A stretch of 64,000 nucleotides of DNA from Bacillus_P idriensis_A (lineage in GTDB: Bacteria; Bacillota; Bacilli; Bacillales; Bacillaceae): assembly GCF_050483325.1 (NCBI RefSeq), contig NZ_JBCMYF010000017.1, positions 62,001 to 126,000 on the forward strand. The letters run 5' to 3'. The notes under the pieces are model-generated. The model saw only the letters and a program-made list of their open reading frames with translations. It was not told the DNA's origin and made no database searches. The first letter of the stretch is position 1, and every line of letters starts with the position of its first letter. The position numbers and the translations under genes are program-made. This document shows positions 26,234-35,650 of this stretch, in pieces.

Positions 26234-27586
26234 ATGATTAAGAAATTGCTTATAGCAAACAGAGGAGAAATTGCGGTTCGGATTATTCGGGCATGCAAAG
26301 AACTTGGAATAGAGACGGTTGCAGTCTTCTCAGAAGCCGACAGAGACTCTTTGCATGTACAGCTGGCAGATGAAGCGTTTTGTGTAGGTCCGACAGCTTC
26401 AAAAGACAGCTATTTGAATTTCACGAACATTATTAGTGTTGCAAAATTAACCGGCAGTGAAGCTATTCATCCCGGCTATGGTTTTTTAGCTGAAAATGCT
26501 GATTTTGCAGAGCTTTGCCAGGAATGCAACATTATCTTTGTGGGACCAAGCGCTGATGCCATTTCAAAAATGGGAACAAAAGATGTTGCAAGGGAAACGA
26601 TGAAAAAAGCGGGAGTGCCGATTGTTCCGGGCTCACAGGGAATTATTAAAGATTCTGGCGACGCTGTTTCGCTTGCAAATGATATCGGGTATCCTGTTAT
26701 AATTAAAGCAACAGCAGGCGGAGGCGGAAAAGGAATCCGTGTCGCAAAAACGGAACAAGAGCTGATAAAAGGCATCCAAATTACTCAGCAGGAAGCAGCA
26801 ACTGCATTTGGAAATCCTGGAGTCTATATTGAAAAGTACATTGAAGATTTTAGACATGTAGAAATTCAAGTTATGGCTGATTCCCTTGGGAATGTCATTC
26901 ACCTTGGTGAAAGAGATTGTTCCATTCAGCGCCGTCTTCAAAAATTAGTTGAAGAAACACCTTCTCCGGCATTATCAGCGGAAATGCGCGAGACGATGGG
27001 AAGAGCAGCAGTTAAAGCAGCAGAAGCAGTAAACTATACGGGAGCAGGAACAGTAGAATTTATTTTTGATTATAATGAAAATAAATTTTATTTCATGGAA
27101 ATGAATACGCGCATTCAAGTTGAGCATCCCGTGACTGAAATGGTAACAGGCGTTGATTTGATTAAAGAACAGATTAAAGTAGCGTCAGGATCTGCCCTGT
27201 CTGTAAAACAGGAAGATGTTGTTTTCAATGGCTGGGCCATCGAATGCAGGATCAACGCAGAGAATCCAGAGAAGAATTTTATGCCGTCCCCTGGAAAAAT
27301 TGAGATGTACTTGCCGCCTGGCGGACTGGGTGTTAGAGTGGATTCTGCCGTATACCCGGGCTATTCAATTCCGCCATACTATGACTCAATGATTGCTAAA
27401 CTGATTACATACGGAGCTACGCGCGAGGAAGCTATTGCGAGAATGAAGCGTGCCCTGGGTGAGTTTGTGATTGAAGGAATTCATACAACGATTCCTTTTC
27501 ACCAAAAGCTGCTTGAGCATGATACGTTTGTATCAGGAGAGTTTAATACGAAATTTTTAGAGATCCATAAAGTGATGGAAGCTTGA
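26234..27586 (+). CDS. accC: Biotin carboxylase of acetyl-CoA carboxylase
   Basis: A 450-residue ATP-grasp enzyme that carboxylates biotin on AccB. The glycine loop ATAGGGGKGIR near residue 157, the HLGERDCSIQRR bicarbonate loop near 222 and the MEMNTRIQVEHPVTE metal/biotin site near 285 are intact. Second gene of accB-accC-yqhY. Confidence 0.98.
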   Translation: MIKKLLIANRGEIAVRIIRACKELGIETVAVFSEADRDSLHVQLADEAFCVGPTASKDSYLNFTNIISVAKLTGSEAIHPGYGFLAENADFAELCQECNIIFVGPSADAISKMGTKDVARETMKKAGVPIVPGSQGIIKDSGDAVSLANDIGYPVIIKATAGGGGKGIRVAKTEQELIKGIQITQQEAATAFGNPGVYIEKYIEDFRHVEIQVMADSLGNVIHLGERDCSIQRRLQKLVEETPSPALSAEMRETMGRAAVKAAEAVNYTGAGTVEFIFDYNENKFYFMEMNTRIQVEHPVTEMVTGVDLIKEQIKVASGSALSVKQEDVVFNGWAIECRINAENPEKNFMPSPGKIEMYLPPGGLGVRVDSAVYPGYSIPPYYDSMIAKLITYGATREEAIARMKRALGEFVIEGIHTTIPFHQKLLEHDTFVSGEFNTKFLEIHKVMEA

Positions 27587-27609
27587 AAAATATATGGAGG
27601 TGCTGATTC

Positions 27610-28017
27610 TTGAAAGAAAACAAATTACTTGAAATGACTCATGAAGAAAATGGTCTTGGCAAGGTTGAAATTGCCCCTGAGGTCATTGAAGTTATTGCCG
27701 GGATTGCAGCTTCTGAAGTAGAAGGCGTTGCCCAAATGCGCGGCAACTTCGCATCTGGCGTAGTTGAACGTTTAGGGAAAAAAAATCACGGCAAAGGTGT
27801 AAAAGTTGATCTTTCAGAAGACGGAATTACGATTGACGTTTATTGTGTCATGATGTTCGGAGTTTCTATTCCTACTGTTGCTCAGCGCATTCAGGATAAT
27901 ACGCGCCAGGCTTTATACAACATGACAGCACTTGAAATCAATGAAATTAATATTCATGTAGTCGGAATTCAGTTTGAAACAAAGTCACAGGAAATTGAAG
28001 TCGACCAGGAAATGTAA
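27610..28017 (+). CDS. yqhY: Asp23/Gls24 family protein YqhY
   Basis: A 135-residue DUF322/Asp23 family protein with the typical AGIAASEVEGVAQMRG near residue 30 and VYCVMMFGVSIPTVAQRIQ near 80. Start is TTG at 27610, 9 bases after GGAGG. In B. subtilis YqhY is linked functionally to acetyl-CoA carboxylase, in accord with its place behind accBC. Followed by a terminator. Confidence 0.92.
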   Translation: MKENKLLEMTHEENGLGKVEIAPEVIEVIAGIAASEVEGVAQMRGNFASGVVERLGKKNHGKGVKVDLSEDGITIDVYCVMMFGVSIPTVAQRIQDNTRQALYNMTALEINEINIHVVGIQFETKSQEIEVDQEM

Positions 28018-28019
28018 AG

Positions 28020-28049
28020 CCAGAGGAGATCTTCCTTTGGTTTTTTTTT
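28020..28049 (+). terminator. Terminator after yqhY
   Basis: CCAGAGGA (28020-28027) with TCCTTTGG (28033-28040), one G-U pair, followed by nine T. Confidence 0.8.
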
Positions 28050-28218
28050 ACTTAAATAGAGTGAACATTTGGTTAAGTACGAATATTAAGTTGTGTGAGA
28101 AGTTTTTTATTCGTCATTTCGACAGAAAAGGTTTTTAACGATGTGCTTCTGTCCATGAAATATGGTATTATCTTTTTATGACATTTCGACATTTTTGTAC
28201 ATAAAGGAGCAAGAACAA

Positions 28219-28611
28219 ATGAAACGAAGATTAGCAAGGGAAAAAGCGCTGCAGGCACTCTTTCAAATAGATGTAAGTGATATTGATCCTAAAGAAGCGA
28301 TGTCTCATGCGCTTGACGGGGAAGATCTGGACGAGTTTATGACTGCTCTTGTTCTTGGAACAATTGAGCATATGGCTGAGATTGATGAACAAATCAAACC
28401 TCATTTAGTGAAGTGGAAACTTGAGAGGCTTGCAAATGTAGATCGGTCAGTACTGCGTCTCGCTGTATACGAAATGATGTATATTGAAGAAATTCCAGTC
28501 AATGTAACTCTTGATGAAGCAATTGAACTCGCAAAAACCTTTGGCGATGATCAATCACCGAAGTTTATTAATGGTGTCCTCTCGAACATTAAACAGACAA
28601 TTGACAAATAA
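28219..28611 (+). CDS. nusB: Transcription antitermination factor NusB
   Basis: A 130-residue all-helical protein that joins NusE in rRNA antitermination. MKRRLAREKALQALFQ at the start and RSVLRLAVYEMMYIEEIP with DEAIELAKTFGDDQSPKFINGVL at the end are typical. ATG 28219 has AAAGGAG upstream; upstream frame codons are not used. Head of the nusB-folD-xseA-xseB-ispA run. Confidence 0.96.
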   Translation: MKRRLAREKALQALFQIDVSDIDPKEAMSHALDGEDLDEFMTALVLGTIEHMAEIDEQIKPHLVKWKLERLANVDRSVLRLAVYEMMYIEEIPVNVTLDEAIELAKTFGDDQSPKFINGVLSNIKQTIDK

Positions 28612-28644
28612 TCAGTCACAATACTCAAGAGGAGGAACAAAACA

Positions 28645-29520
28645 ATGACAGCTTCAATAATCAGCGGAAAAGAATTAGCTCAGGAAAAACGCAAACAGCT
28701 TGCACAGGAAGTGAAAGAATTAAAACAGCAAGGTGTTGTGCCGGGACTTGTCGTAATTTTAGTAGGCGATCATCCAGCATCTATTTCTTATATTAAAGGA
28801 AAACAAAAAGCGTCAGAAGAAATCGGTGTGGCATTCACGCTTGAACATTTTCCTGAATCAATGGAAGAAAAAGAACTTCTGGATGTAATTGAGAAATATA
28901 ATCATGATGAAAGCTGCCATGGCATCCTTGTTCAGCTTCCATTGCCAGATCATATTCAAGAAAAAGCCGTCATTGAAAAAATTTCTCCTTTAAAAGATGT
29001 AGATGGATTTCATCCTCTGAATATCGGGCAAATGATGATCGGCGAAGATACATTCTTGCCGTGCACACCTGCTGGAATTGTGGAAATGATCAAATCTGCA
29101 AATATTGAAATTGCCGGTAAACATGTTGTAGTAGTAGGACGAAGCAATATCGTAGGCAAACCGGTAGGCATCCTGCTTTTGAATGAGCATGCTACCGTTA
29201 CTTATTGTCATTCAAGAACACCGGACTTAAAAGAAGCAACAAAGCAAGCCGATATTTTAGTTGTAGCTGTCGGAAGAGCTAATTTCATTACAGGCGAACA
29301 CATTAAAGAGAATGCTGTCGTAATCGATGTGGGTGTTAACAGACTTGAAACAGGGAAGCTTTGCGGAGATGTCGTTTTTGAAGATGCAAAGGAAATTGCA
29401 AGCCATATTACTCCTGTTCCGGGCGGCGTAGGTCCGATGACGATTACAATGCTTGCTCACAATGTAGTAAAATCAGCAAGAAATTCCGCTGAAAGACTGC
29501 AGGTAAGTAAAGAGCTTTAA
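28645..29520 (+). CDS. folD: Bifunctional methylenetetrahydrofolate dehydrogenase/cyclohydrolase
   Basis: A 291-residue FolD. Motifs: SYIKGKQKASEEIG with the catalytic lysine near residue 56, GILVQLPLPDHI near 93, KDVDGFHPLNIGQM, VVVGRSNIVGKPVG NADP loop near 165, and TPVPGGVGPMTI at the end. It interconverts one-carbon folates, linking to glycine cleavage. GAGGAGG before the ATG. Confidence 0.97.
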   Translation: MTASIISGKELAQEKRKQLAQEVKELKQQGVVPGLVVILVGDHPASISYIKGKQKASEEIGVAFTLEHFPESMEEKELLDVIEKYNHDESCHGILVQLPLPDHIQEKAVIEKISPLKDVDGFHPLNIGQMMIGEDTFLPCTPAGIVEMIKSANIEIAGKHVVVVGRSNIVGKPVGILLLNEHATVTYCHSRTPDLKEATKQADILVVAVGRANFITGEHIKENAVVIDVGVNRLETGKLCGDVVFEDAKEIASHITPVPGGVGPMTITMLAHNVVKSARNSAERLQVSKEL

Positions 29521-29534
29521 AGGAGTCCTGATCA

Positions 29535-30887
29535 ATGAGTGAAATGAAGCATGTGACAGTTACGGCCCTGACAAAGTATATTAAACGCAAGTTTGATGCT
29601 GATCCCCACTTGAAGGATATCTGGGTAAAGGGCGAACTTTCAAATGTTAAAATGCACAGCCGGGGCCATATGTATTTCACATTAAAGGATGAAGGAGCGC
29701 GAATTGCTGCCGTTATGTTTGCAGGGCAAAATTCATCGCTTAAATTCAAGCCTGAAAATGGCATGAAAGTGCTGCTGCGCTGTGAAATTTCAGTTTATGA
29801 ACCGAGCGGCAGCTATCAAATGTACGTGAAAGAAATGCAGCCTGACGGTATCGGAAGCCTGTATCTTGCATATGAGGAACTTAAAAAGAAACTCGAACAA
29901 GAAGGGCTGTTTGATCAAAAGCATAAACAGCCGATTCCAAAATATCCTCAGGCAATAGGTGTCATAACTTCCCCTACTGGAGCTGCAATCAGGGATATTC
30001 TGATTACAATCAAGCGCCGCTATCCTTCGGCTAAAGTCATCATTCTCCCTGCACTTGTGCAGGGAATCCATGCTGGACCGTCTGTTGTTAAAGCGATTAA
30101 GCAGGCGAATGCATTGGGTTATCTTGACGTGATGATTGTTGGACGCGGAGGAGGATCCATCGAAGAGTTATGGGCATTTAACGAAGAAATGGTTGCAAGA
30201 GAAATATTCAATTCCGCCGTTCCGGTCATCTCGGCTGTTGGACATGAAACGGATTATACGATAGCAGATTTTGTTGCAGATTTAAGGGCGCCAACTCCAA
30301 CTGGGGCAGCAGAACTTGCGGTGCCGCATTTTGCAGAGCTTCTGGAGAGGATTTCCAATAGGGAAACACGTTTGATGCGTACAATGCAGGAAAAGATTTC
30401 TTCAAAAAAAGAGCAGCTTGCTTATTTTCAAAAGTCGTATGCCTTTAAATATCCTAAGCAGCTGTATCAGCAGAAGGAACAGCAGCTCGATCAATTGGTT
30501 GAAGCACTGCAAAAAGAGAGCCTCAGATCCATCCAGCTGAAAAAGGACAAATTTGATCAATCAAAAAGTCGTTTATACCGTCTGCATCCCCGTGAACAAA
30601 TCCGCCGTGAAAAAGAGAAGCATCAGCAATTGGTCAAGAAAATGACAAGGGATATGTCTGTTCTGCTGCGTCAAAAACAGGCCGGATTTCAGTCAATGGC
30701 CGCAAGTCTGAACGCGCTGAGTCCCCTGAAAATAATGGAGCGCGGATACAGCATTGCTTATCAGGATGAAGATCTTGTGAAAAGCATCTCACAAGTCAAA
30801 ACCGGTGATGAACTTCACATTCAAATGCAGGACGGGCAGGTTATTTGCCAAGTTACAGGAGTGGAGGAGAGAAAAGCTTATGAGTGA
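29535..30887 (+). CDS. xseA: Exodeoxyribonuclease VII large subunit
   Basis: A 450-residue nuclease subunit. N-terminal OB-fold domain (about 1-100), the central catalytic part with GVITSPTGAAIRDI near residue 140, VGRGGGSIEELWAFNEE near 196 and SAVGHETDYTIADFVADLRAPTPTGAAE near 235, then a long coiled coil (about 265-400). It degrades single-stranded DNA with XseB. It overlaps xseB by 8 bases. Confidence 0.97.
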   Translation: MSEMKHVTVTALTKYIKRKFDADPHLKDIWVKGELSNVKMHSRGHMYFTLKDEGARIAAVMFAGQNSSLKFKPENGMKVLLRCEISVYEPSGSYQMYVKEMQPDGIGSLYLAYEELKKKLEQEGLFDQKHKQPIPKYPQAIGVITSPTGAAIRDILITIKRRYPSAKVIILPALVQGIHAGPSVVKAIKQANALGYLDVMIVGRGGGSIEELWAFNEEMVAREIFNSAVPVISAVGHETDYTIADFVADLRAPTPTGAAELAVPHFAELLERISNRETRLMRTMQEKISSKKEQLAYFQKSYAFKYPKQLYQQKEQQLDQLVEALQKESLRSIQLKKDKFDQSKSRLYRLHPREQIRREKEKHQQLVKKMTRDMSVLLRQKQAGFQSMAASLNALSPLKIMERGYSIAYQDEDLVKSISQVKTGDELHIQMQDGQVICQVTGVEERKAYE

Positions 30888-31116
30888 GAAAAAAGAAGCA
30901 ACTTTTGAACAAGCCATGGAAGAGCTCGAACAAATAGTCGAAAAGCTTGAAGAGGGCGATGTGCCCCTTGAGAAAGCAATTGCTTATTTTCAGGACGGAA
31001 TGAAGCTTTCAAAACTTTGCCATGATAAGCTGCAGACGGTTGAAAAGCAAATGGACCAGATTCTCCGCGAAGACGGAGAGCTTGCTCCTTTTGATCTGCA
31101 GGAGGAAGAGGAATGA
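30880..31116 (+). CDS. xseB: Exodeoxyribonuclease VII small subunit
   Basis: A 78-residue helical hairpin protein (FEQAMEELEQIVEKLEEGDVPLEKA). ATG at 30880 follows GGAGGAGAG, inside the end of xseA; the frame is open upstream but internal to xseA. It overlaps ispA by 4 bases. Confidence 0.96.
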   Translation: MSEKKEATFEQAMEELEQIVEKLEEGDVPLEKAIAYFQDGMKLSKLCHDKLQTVEKQMDQILREDGELAPFDLQEEEE

Positions 31117-31997
31117 CACTGTCTCTTGACACTTTTCTTTCTTCGAGAAAAGTGATAATTGAAAAAGAACTGCCTTTATACATCAGCAGGCTGGCAGCCC
31201 CGCCTTCTATAAAAGAGGCAATGATCTACTCGCTTAGCGCTGGCGGCAAACGAATTCGTCCTGCTTTAGTGCTTGCCGTGCTGCATGCTTTCGAAAAGAA
31301 GGAAGAAATCGGAATCCCTGCTGCCTGCGCAGTGGAAATGATTCATACATATTCTCTTATTCATGACGATCTTCCCTCAATGGATGATGATGATCTAAGA
31401 AGGGGAAAGCCTACAAATCATAAAGTGTTCGGAGAAGCACTTGCCATTCTTGCAGGAGACGGTCTCCTTACACACAGCTTTGGACTGATTGCTGATCAGG
31501 ATGGCATTTCTGCAGAGATGCGCCTTGCCCTGATCAGTGAATTAGTAAAAGCTGCAGGCATTGAAGGGATGGTAGGAGGCCAGGTGGCAGACATGCAGGG
31601 AGAAGCAAAAAACCTGAGCCTATCAGAGCTTCAGTATATTCATGAACATAAAACAGCAAAATTACTTGCCTTCAGTATTATCGCTGGTGCAATCTTAGCT
31701 GAAGCATCCCGCGAGGAAATTGCTCAGCTGCGTGAATTTGCTTATCATATCGGAATTGCTTTTCAAATTCAGGATGATATTTTAGATATTGAAGGGCAGC
31801 AGCTTAAAATAGGAAAACCTGTCGGATCGGATGAAACAAATCAAAAAACGACCTATCCGTCACTTCTTACTTTAAACGGTGCAAAACAGAAACTAGAAGA
31901 CCATATTAGCCATGCAAAAGCAATTCTGGGAGATATCAATATTCATTCAGGCCTGCTTGAAGAATTATGCGACTTAATTGCTTCTAGAGATCATTAA
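31113..31997 (+). CDS. ispA: Farnesyl diphosphate synthase
   Basis: A 294-residue prenyltransferase. First aspartate-rich motif DDLPSMDDDDLRRG near residue 85 and second QIQDDILDIEG near 225; GGKRIRPAL is the allylic-substrate region. It makes farnesyl diphosphate from IPP and DMAPP. Its neighbour dxs feeds the same pathway. ATG overlaps the xseB stop. Confidence 0.96.
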   Translation: MTLSLDTFLSSRKVIIEKELPLYISRLAAPPSIKEAMIYSLSAGGKRIRPALVLAVLHAFEKKEEIGIPAACAVEMIHTYSLIHDDLPSMDDDDLRRGKPTNHKVFGEALAILAGDGLLTHSFGLIADQDGISAEMRLALISELVKAAGIEGMVGGQVADMQGEAKNLSLSELQYIHEHKTAKLLAFSIIAGAILAEASREEIAQLREFAYHIGIAFQIQDDILDIEGQQLKIGKPVGSDETNQKTTYPSLLTLNGAKQKLEDHISHAKAILGDINIHSGLLEELCDLIASRDH

Positions 31998-32000
31998 ACC

Positions 32001-32037
32001 AAAAACGTGACAGCTGAATGTCACGTTTTTGATTTTT
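32001..32037 (+). terminator. Terminator after ispA
   Basis: AAAAACGTGACA and TGTCACGTTTTT, a perfect 12-bp stem with a 6-base loop and T-rich tail. Confidence 0.9.
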
Positions 32038-32109
32038 ACGATTTTTTACCCCGATTCAGTTTCACTTTCTGCTCAATATCCCTTCAACCTGTTATAGCAC
32101 ACCATCAAA

Positions 32110-32138
32110 TTGAGGTTTTTATAACGGTATGTTATACT
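32110..32138 (+). promoter_or_regulatory. Candidate sigma-A promoter of dxs
   Basis: TTGAGG at 32110-32115, a 17-base spacer, and TATACT at 32133-32138. It lies in the 306-base gap between ispA and dxs, after the ispA terminator. The remaining leader (32145-32303) contains an 18-codon reading frame at 32188-32241 without convincing support. Confidence 0.6.
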
Positions 32139-32303
32139 TACACCATATTTTATACATATCGATTCCATACAGCGCGGGATATTAGGATGAAAAAAGAATT
32201 TCATGAAATGCTGCAAATTTCGCCGTTATCACAGCTGTGTTAGCGGCTATTTTAAACATTAAAAGAACCATTTTGAAAATGAACCTGAAAGTGAGTGATC
32301 CAT

Positions 32304-34196
32304 TTGGATCTGTTATCCATTAAAGACCCTTCATTCCTTAAGAAGCTATCAAATAACGAACTAGAGCAATTGAGTGCCGAAATCCGCAAATTTTTAATCG
32401 AGAAGCTGTCTGTCAGCGGAGGACATATCGGACCTAATCTTGGCGTTGTCGAGCTGACAATTGCTCTTCATAAAATATTTGACAGTCCTAATGATAAATT
32501 CCTTTGGGATGTGGGACATCAATCGTATGTTCATAAAATTTTGACTGGACGGGCATGCGAATTTGATACAATCAGGCAATATCAAGGTCTGTGCGGGTTT
32601 CCTAAACGCAATGAAAGCGAACACGATGTCTGGGAAACAGGACACAGTTCTACTTCTTTATCTGCAGCAATGGGAATGGTTATTGCTAGAGATTTAAAAG
32701 GGACAAAAGATCATATCGTGCCGATTATCGGAGACGGCGCCTTAACGGGAGGAATGGCTCTCGAAGCGCTTAATCATATCGGACACGAACAAAAAGATAT
32801 GATCATCATTTTGAATGATAATGAAATGTCTATCGCACCAAATGTAGGTGCTCTTCATAATGTTCTTGGAAAATTAAGAACGGCAGGAAAATATCAATGG
32901 GTTAAAGATGAGCTTGAGTACATTCTAAAGAAAATACCTGCTGTTGGCGGCAAACTCGCAGCGACTGCCGAACGCGTAAAAGACAGCTTAAAATATATGC
33001 TGGTCTCTGGCATCTTTTTTGAGGAGCTTGGAATCACATATCTCGGGCCGGTAGATGGTCATAATTACGATGATCTTTTTGAGAATCTGCAGTATGCTAA
33101 GAAAACAAAAGGACCTGTTCTTTTACATGTTATTACAAAAAAAGGCAAAGGATATCAGCCTGCTGAAACAGATAAAATTGGAACATGGCATGGAACTGGA
33201 CCGTATAAGATTGAAACGGGTGATTTTGTAAAGGGTGAAGCTGCAGGTCCTGCATGGAGCAGCCTAGTCAGCGAAACCGTGAGAAGAATGGCGCGGGAAG
33301 ACAATCGAATTGTTGCCATTACACCGGCTATGCCTGTCGGTTCAAAACTTGAAGGCTTTGCAAGCGAATTTCCGGACCGGATGTTTGATGTCGGAATTGC
33401 AGAACAGCATGCAACTACAGTGGCTGCCGGCCTTGCCACACAGGATATGAAGCCGTTTTTGGCCATCTATTCAACATTCCTTCAGCGTGCATACGATCAG
33501 GTCGTTCATGACATTTGCCGTCAAAATCTCAATGTATTCATCGGAATTGACCGATCAGGATTGGTCGGTGCTGATGGTGAGACACATCAGGGTGTTTTTG
33601 ATATCGCGTTCTTGAGACATTTGCCGAATATGGTAGTCATGATGCCTAAAGATGAAAATGAAGGCCAGCATTTAGTCTATACGGCATTAAAGTATAATGA
33701 TGGGCCAATCGCGCTCCGTTACCCTAGAGGAAATGGAATTGGCGTGAAAATGGATGATGAGCTGAAAGAAATCCCGATCGGAACATGGGAAGTTATCAGA
33801 GAGGGTACAGATGCTGTGATCCTGACTTTCGGCACAACGATTGAAATGGCTTTGAAGGCTGCTGCAAGTCTTGCGAAAAAAGATATTTCAGTCCGAGTAG
33901 TGAATGCAAGGTTCATCAAACCTCTTGATGAGACAATGCTTTCAGAAATCTTTGCTGAAAAAATGCCTGTGCTTACAATTGAAGAGGCTGTTCTGCAAGG
34001 CGGTTTCGGCAGTGCGGTGCTTGAATTTGCTCATGAGCAAGGCCATTCTGATGCCGTTATAGACCGAATGGGTATTCCTGACCGATTCATTGAACACGGC
34101 AGTGTAAATAAACTGCTTGAAGAAATAGGATTAACGGCTGCTCACGCAGAGGAGCGGATTTTAAGCATATCAAAAGCGAAAGAGAAAAGGGTTTAA
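32304..34196 (+). CDS. dxs: 1-deoxy-D-xylulose-5-phosphate synthase
   Basis: A 630-residue thiamine-diphosphate enzyme, first step of the MEP isoprenoid pathway. SGGHIGPNLGVVELT, GDGALTGGMALEALNHIG near 150 (TPP/magnesium), DVGIAEQHATTVAAGLA near 365 (catalytic glutamate) and HQGVFDIAF are intact. The start is unclear: TTG 32304 gives MDLLSIKDPSFL, the family N-terminus, with AAAGTGAG upstream; GTG 32295 would add three residues. yqxC follows after 3 bases. Confidence 0.95.
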   Translation: MDLLSIKDPSFLKKLSNNELEQLSAEIRKFLIEKLSVSGGHIGPNLGVVELTIALHKIFDSPNDKFLWDVGHQSYVHKILTGRACEFDTIRQYQGLCGFPKRNESEHDVWETGHSSTSLSAAMGMVIARDLKGTKDHIVPIIGDGALTGGMALEALNHIGHEQKDMIIILNDNEMSIAPNVGALHNVLGKLRTAGKYQWVKDELEYILKKIPAVGGKLAATAERVKDSLKYMLVSGIFFEELGITYLGPVDGHNYDDLFENLQYAKKTKGPVLLHVITKKGKGYQPAETDKIGTWHGTGPYKIETGDFVKGEAAGPAWSSLVSETVRRMAREDNRIVAITPAMPVGSKLEGFASEFPDRMFDVGIAEQHATTVAAGLATQDMKPFLAIYSTFLQRAYDQVVHDICRQNLNVFIGIDRSGLVGADGETHQGVFDIAFLRHLPNMVVMMPKDENEGQHLVYTALKYNDGPIALRYPRGNGIGVKMDDELKEIPIGTWEVIREGTDAVILTFGTTIEMALKAAASLAKKDISVRVVNARFIKPLDETMLSEIFAEKMPVLTIEEAVLQGGFGSAVLEFAHEQGHSDAVIDRMGIPDRFIEHGSVNKLLEEIGLTAAHAEERILSISKAKEKRV

Positions 34197-34199
34197 TGA

Positions 34200-35042
34200 A
34201 TGAGTTCGAAAAAAGAAAGAATTGATATCCTCCTTGTTGAAAGAGGACTGATTGAAACGAGAGAAAAGGCGAAGCGTGCCATAATGGCAGGACTTGTCTA
34301 TGCAAACGAAGAAAGAGTTGAAAAACCGGGCGAAAAAGTAGATCCTGCTCTAAATCTTACAATCAAAGGGAATATGCTGCGATATGTAAGCCGCGGAGGT
34401 TTAAAACTTGAAAAAGCATTAAAAGAATTTGATCTTTCAGTTGAAAATAAAATTCTGCTCGACATCGGTTCTTCAACAGGCGGATTTACGGATTGCGCGC
34501 TCCAAAATGGGGCCAAGCTGTCATATGCCCTTGATGTTGGCTATAACCAGCTTGCATGGAAACTCCGCCAGGATGAACGGGTTGTTGTCATGGAACGGAC
34601 GAATTTCAGATATTCAACGCCAGCTGATTTTACAGAAGGATTGCCTGAAATTGCTTCAATAGATGTTTCATTTATTTCTCTGAAATTAATTCTGCCGGCA
34701 CTTAAGAAGATTCTGGCTGCCGGCGGTGACTGCATCGCTCTTGTGAAACCGCAGTTTGAAGCAGGCAGGGAACTTGTGGGAAAAAAAGGGATTGTCAGGG
34801 AGCCAAAAACGCATAAATTGGTACTGGAGTATATTACTGACTTTGCCCTAAAAGAAGGCTATGACTGCTGCAACTTGTCTTTTTCTCCTATAACAGGAGG
34901 AGACGGCAATATCGAATTTCTGCTCCATCTGCGCTGGAATGGATCAGATGAAGCAGGAAACATGAGCTTTACTGATACAATCGACAGCGTGGTTGAAAAA
35001 GCCCACAATGAACTAAAAAGCAAAAAATCGGAACAGGAATAA
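34200..35042 (+). CDS. yqxC: TlyA-family rRNA methyltransferase YqxC
   Basis: A 280-residue protein. An N-terminal S4 RNA-binding domain (about 6-65) precedes an FtsJ-like methyltransferase domain with SAM motif LLDIGSSTGGFTDCAL near residue 84 and ALVKPQFEAGRE near 180. The family (TlyA) 2'-O-methylates rRNA, but the B. subtilis target is not settled. Stop lies in the terminator stem. Confidence 0.9.
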   Translation: MSSKKERIDILLVERGLIETREKAKRAIMAGLVYANEERVEKPGEKVDPALNLTIKGNMLRYVSRGGLKLEKALKEFDLSVENKILLDIGSSTGGFTDCALQNGAKLSYALDVGYNQLAWKLRQDERVVVMERTNFRYSTPADFTEGLPEIASIDVSFISLKLILPALKKILAAGGDCIALVKPQFEAGRELVGKKGIVREPKTHKLVLEYITDFALKEGYDCCNLSFSPITGGDGNIEFLLHLRWNGSDEAGNMSFTDTIDSVVEKAHNELKSKKSEQE

Positions 35043-35070
35043 TAGAGCAGCTATTATTCCTGTTTGTTTT
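35034..35070 (+). terminator. Terminator after yqxC
   Basis: CAGGAATAATAG (35034-35045) and CTATTATTCCTG (35051-35062), a perfect 12-bp stem that contains the yqxC stop codon, then TTTGTTTT. Confidence 0.85.
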
Positions 35071-35169
35071 GATTAAAATAAGAACATACACTTCGACAAA
35101 AACGTGTACTTTTATTAAAATATCATATAACATATTCAGTATAAACATACAGTTAACAAGGGGTGCCTA

Positions 35170-35619
35170 ATGAATAAAGGTCAAAGACACATAAAAATCC
35201 GCGAGCTGATTACTCATAATGAAGTTGAAACTCAGGATGAGTTAGTGGACATGCTTAAGGAAGCTGCCTTCAACGTGACACAGGCCACTGTTTCAAGAGA
35301 TATTAAAGAGCTTCATCTAGTAAAAGTGCCTATGCTTGACGGCAGGTACAAATACAGCCTTCCTGCAGATCAGCGTTTTAATCCGCTGCAAAAGCTGAAG
35401 AGGGCTTTAATGGATGCTTTCGTGAAAATTGATTCAGCAGGCCATAACATCGTCATGAAAACGCTGCCTGGCAATGCTAATGCTATTGGTGCATTAATTG
35501 ATAATCTGGATTGGAACGAAATTCTGGGCACTATTTGCGGAGATGATACGATTCTCATCATTTGCCGTACGCCTGAGGATACTTCCATTATTTCGAAACG
35601 TTTTCTGGATATGCTGTAA
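35170..35619 (+). CDS. ahrC: Arginine repressor/activator AhrC (ArgR)
   Basis: A 149-residue hexameric arginine-responsive regulator. Winged-helix N-terminus (MNKGQRHIKIRELI; QATVSRDIKELHLVKV near 37-52) and a C-terminal arginine-binding domain with GNANAIGALID and TICGDDTILIICR. Same length as B. subtilis AhrC. AAGGGGTG before the ATG. recN follows 31 bases later, as in many Firmicutes. The artP arginine transporter in this window is a plausible target. Confidence 0.96.
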   Translation: MNKGQRHIKIRELITHNEVETQDELVDMLKEAAFNVTQATVSRDIKELHLVKVPMLDGRYKYSLPADQRFNPLQKLKRALMDAFVKIDSAGHNIVMKTLPGNANAIGALIDNLDWNEILGTICGDDTILIICRTPEDTSIISKRFLDML

Positions 35620-35650
35620 TAACGAAATATTTAAGGGGGGATCCGGCGCT

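Noticed and set aside
32188..32241. 18-codon frame MKKEFHEMLQISPLSQLC in the dxs leader
   Set aside because: No clear ribosome site and no leader-peptide features such as a run of regulatory codons.
32237..32323. Frame GTG 32237 reading VLAAILNIKRTILKMN up to TAA 32323, overlapping the dxs start
   Set aside because: Looks protein-like and hydrophobic, but it has no ribosome site and is closed by a stop upstream; probably chance.
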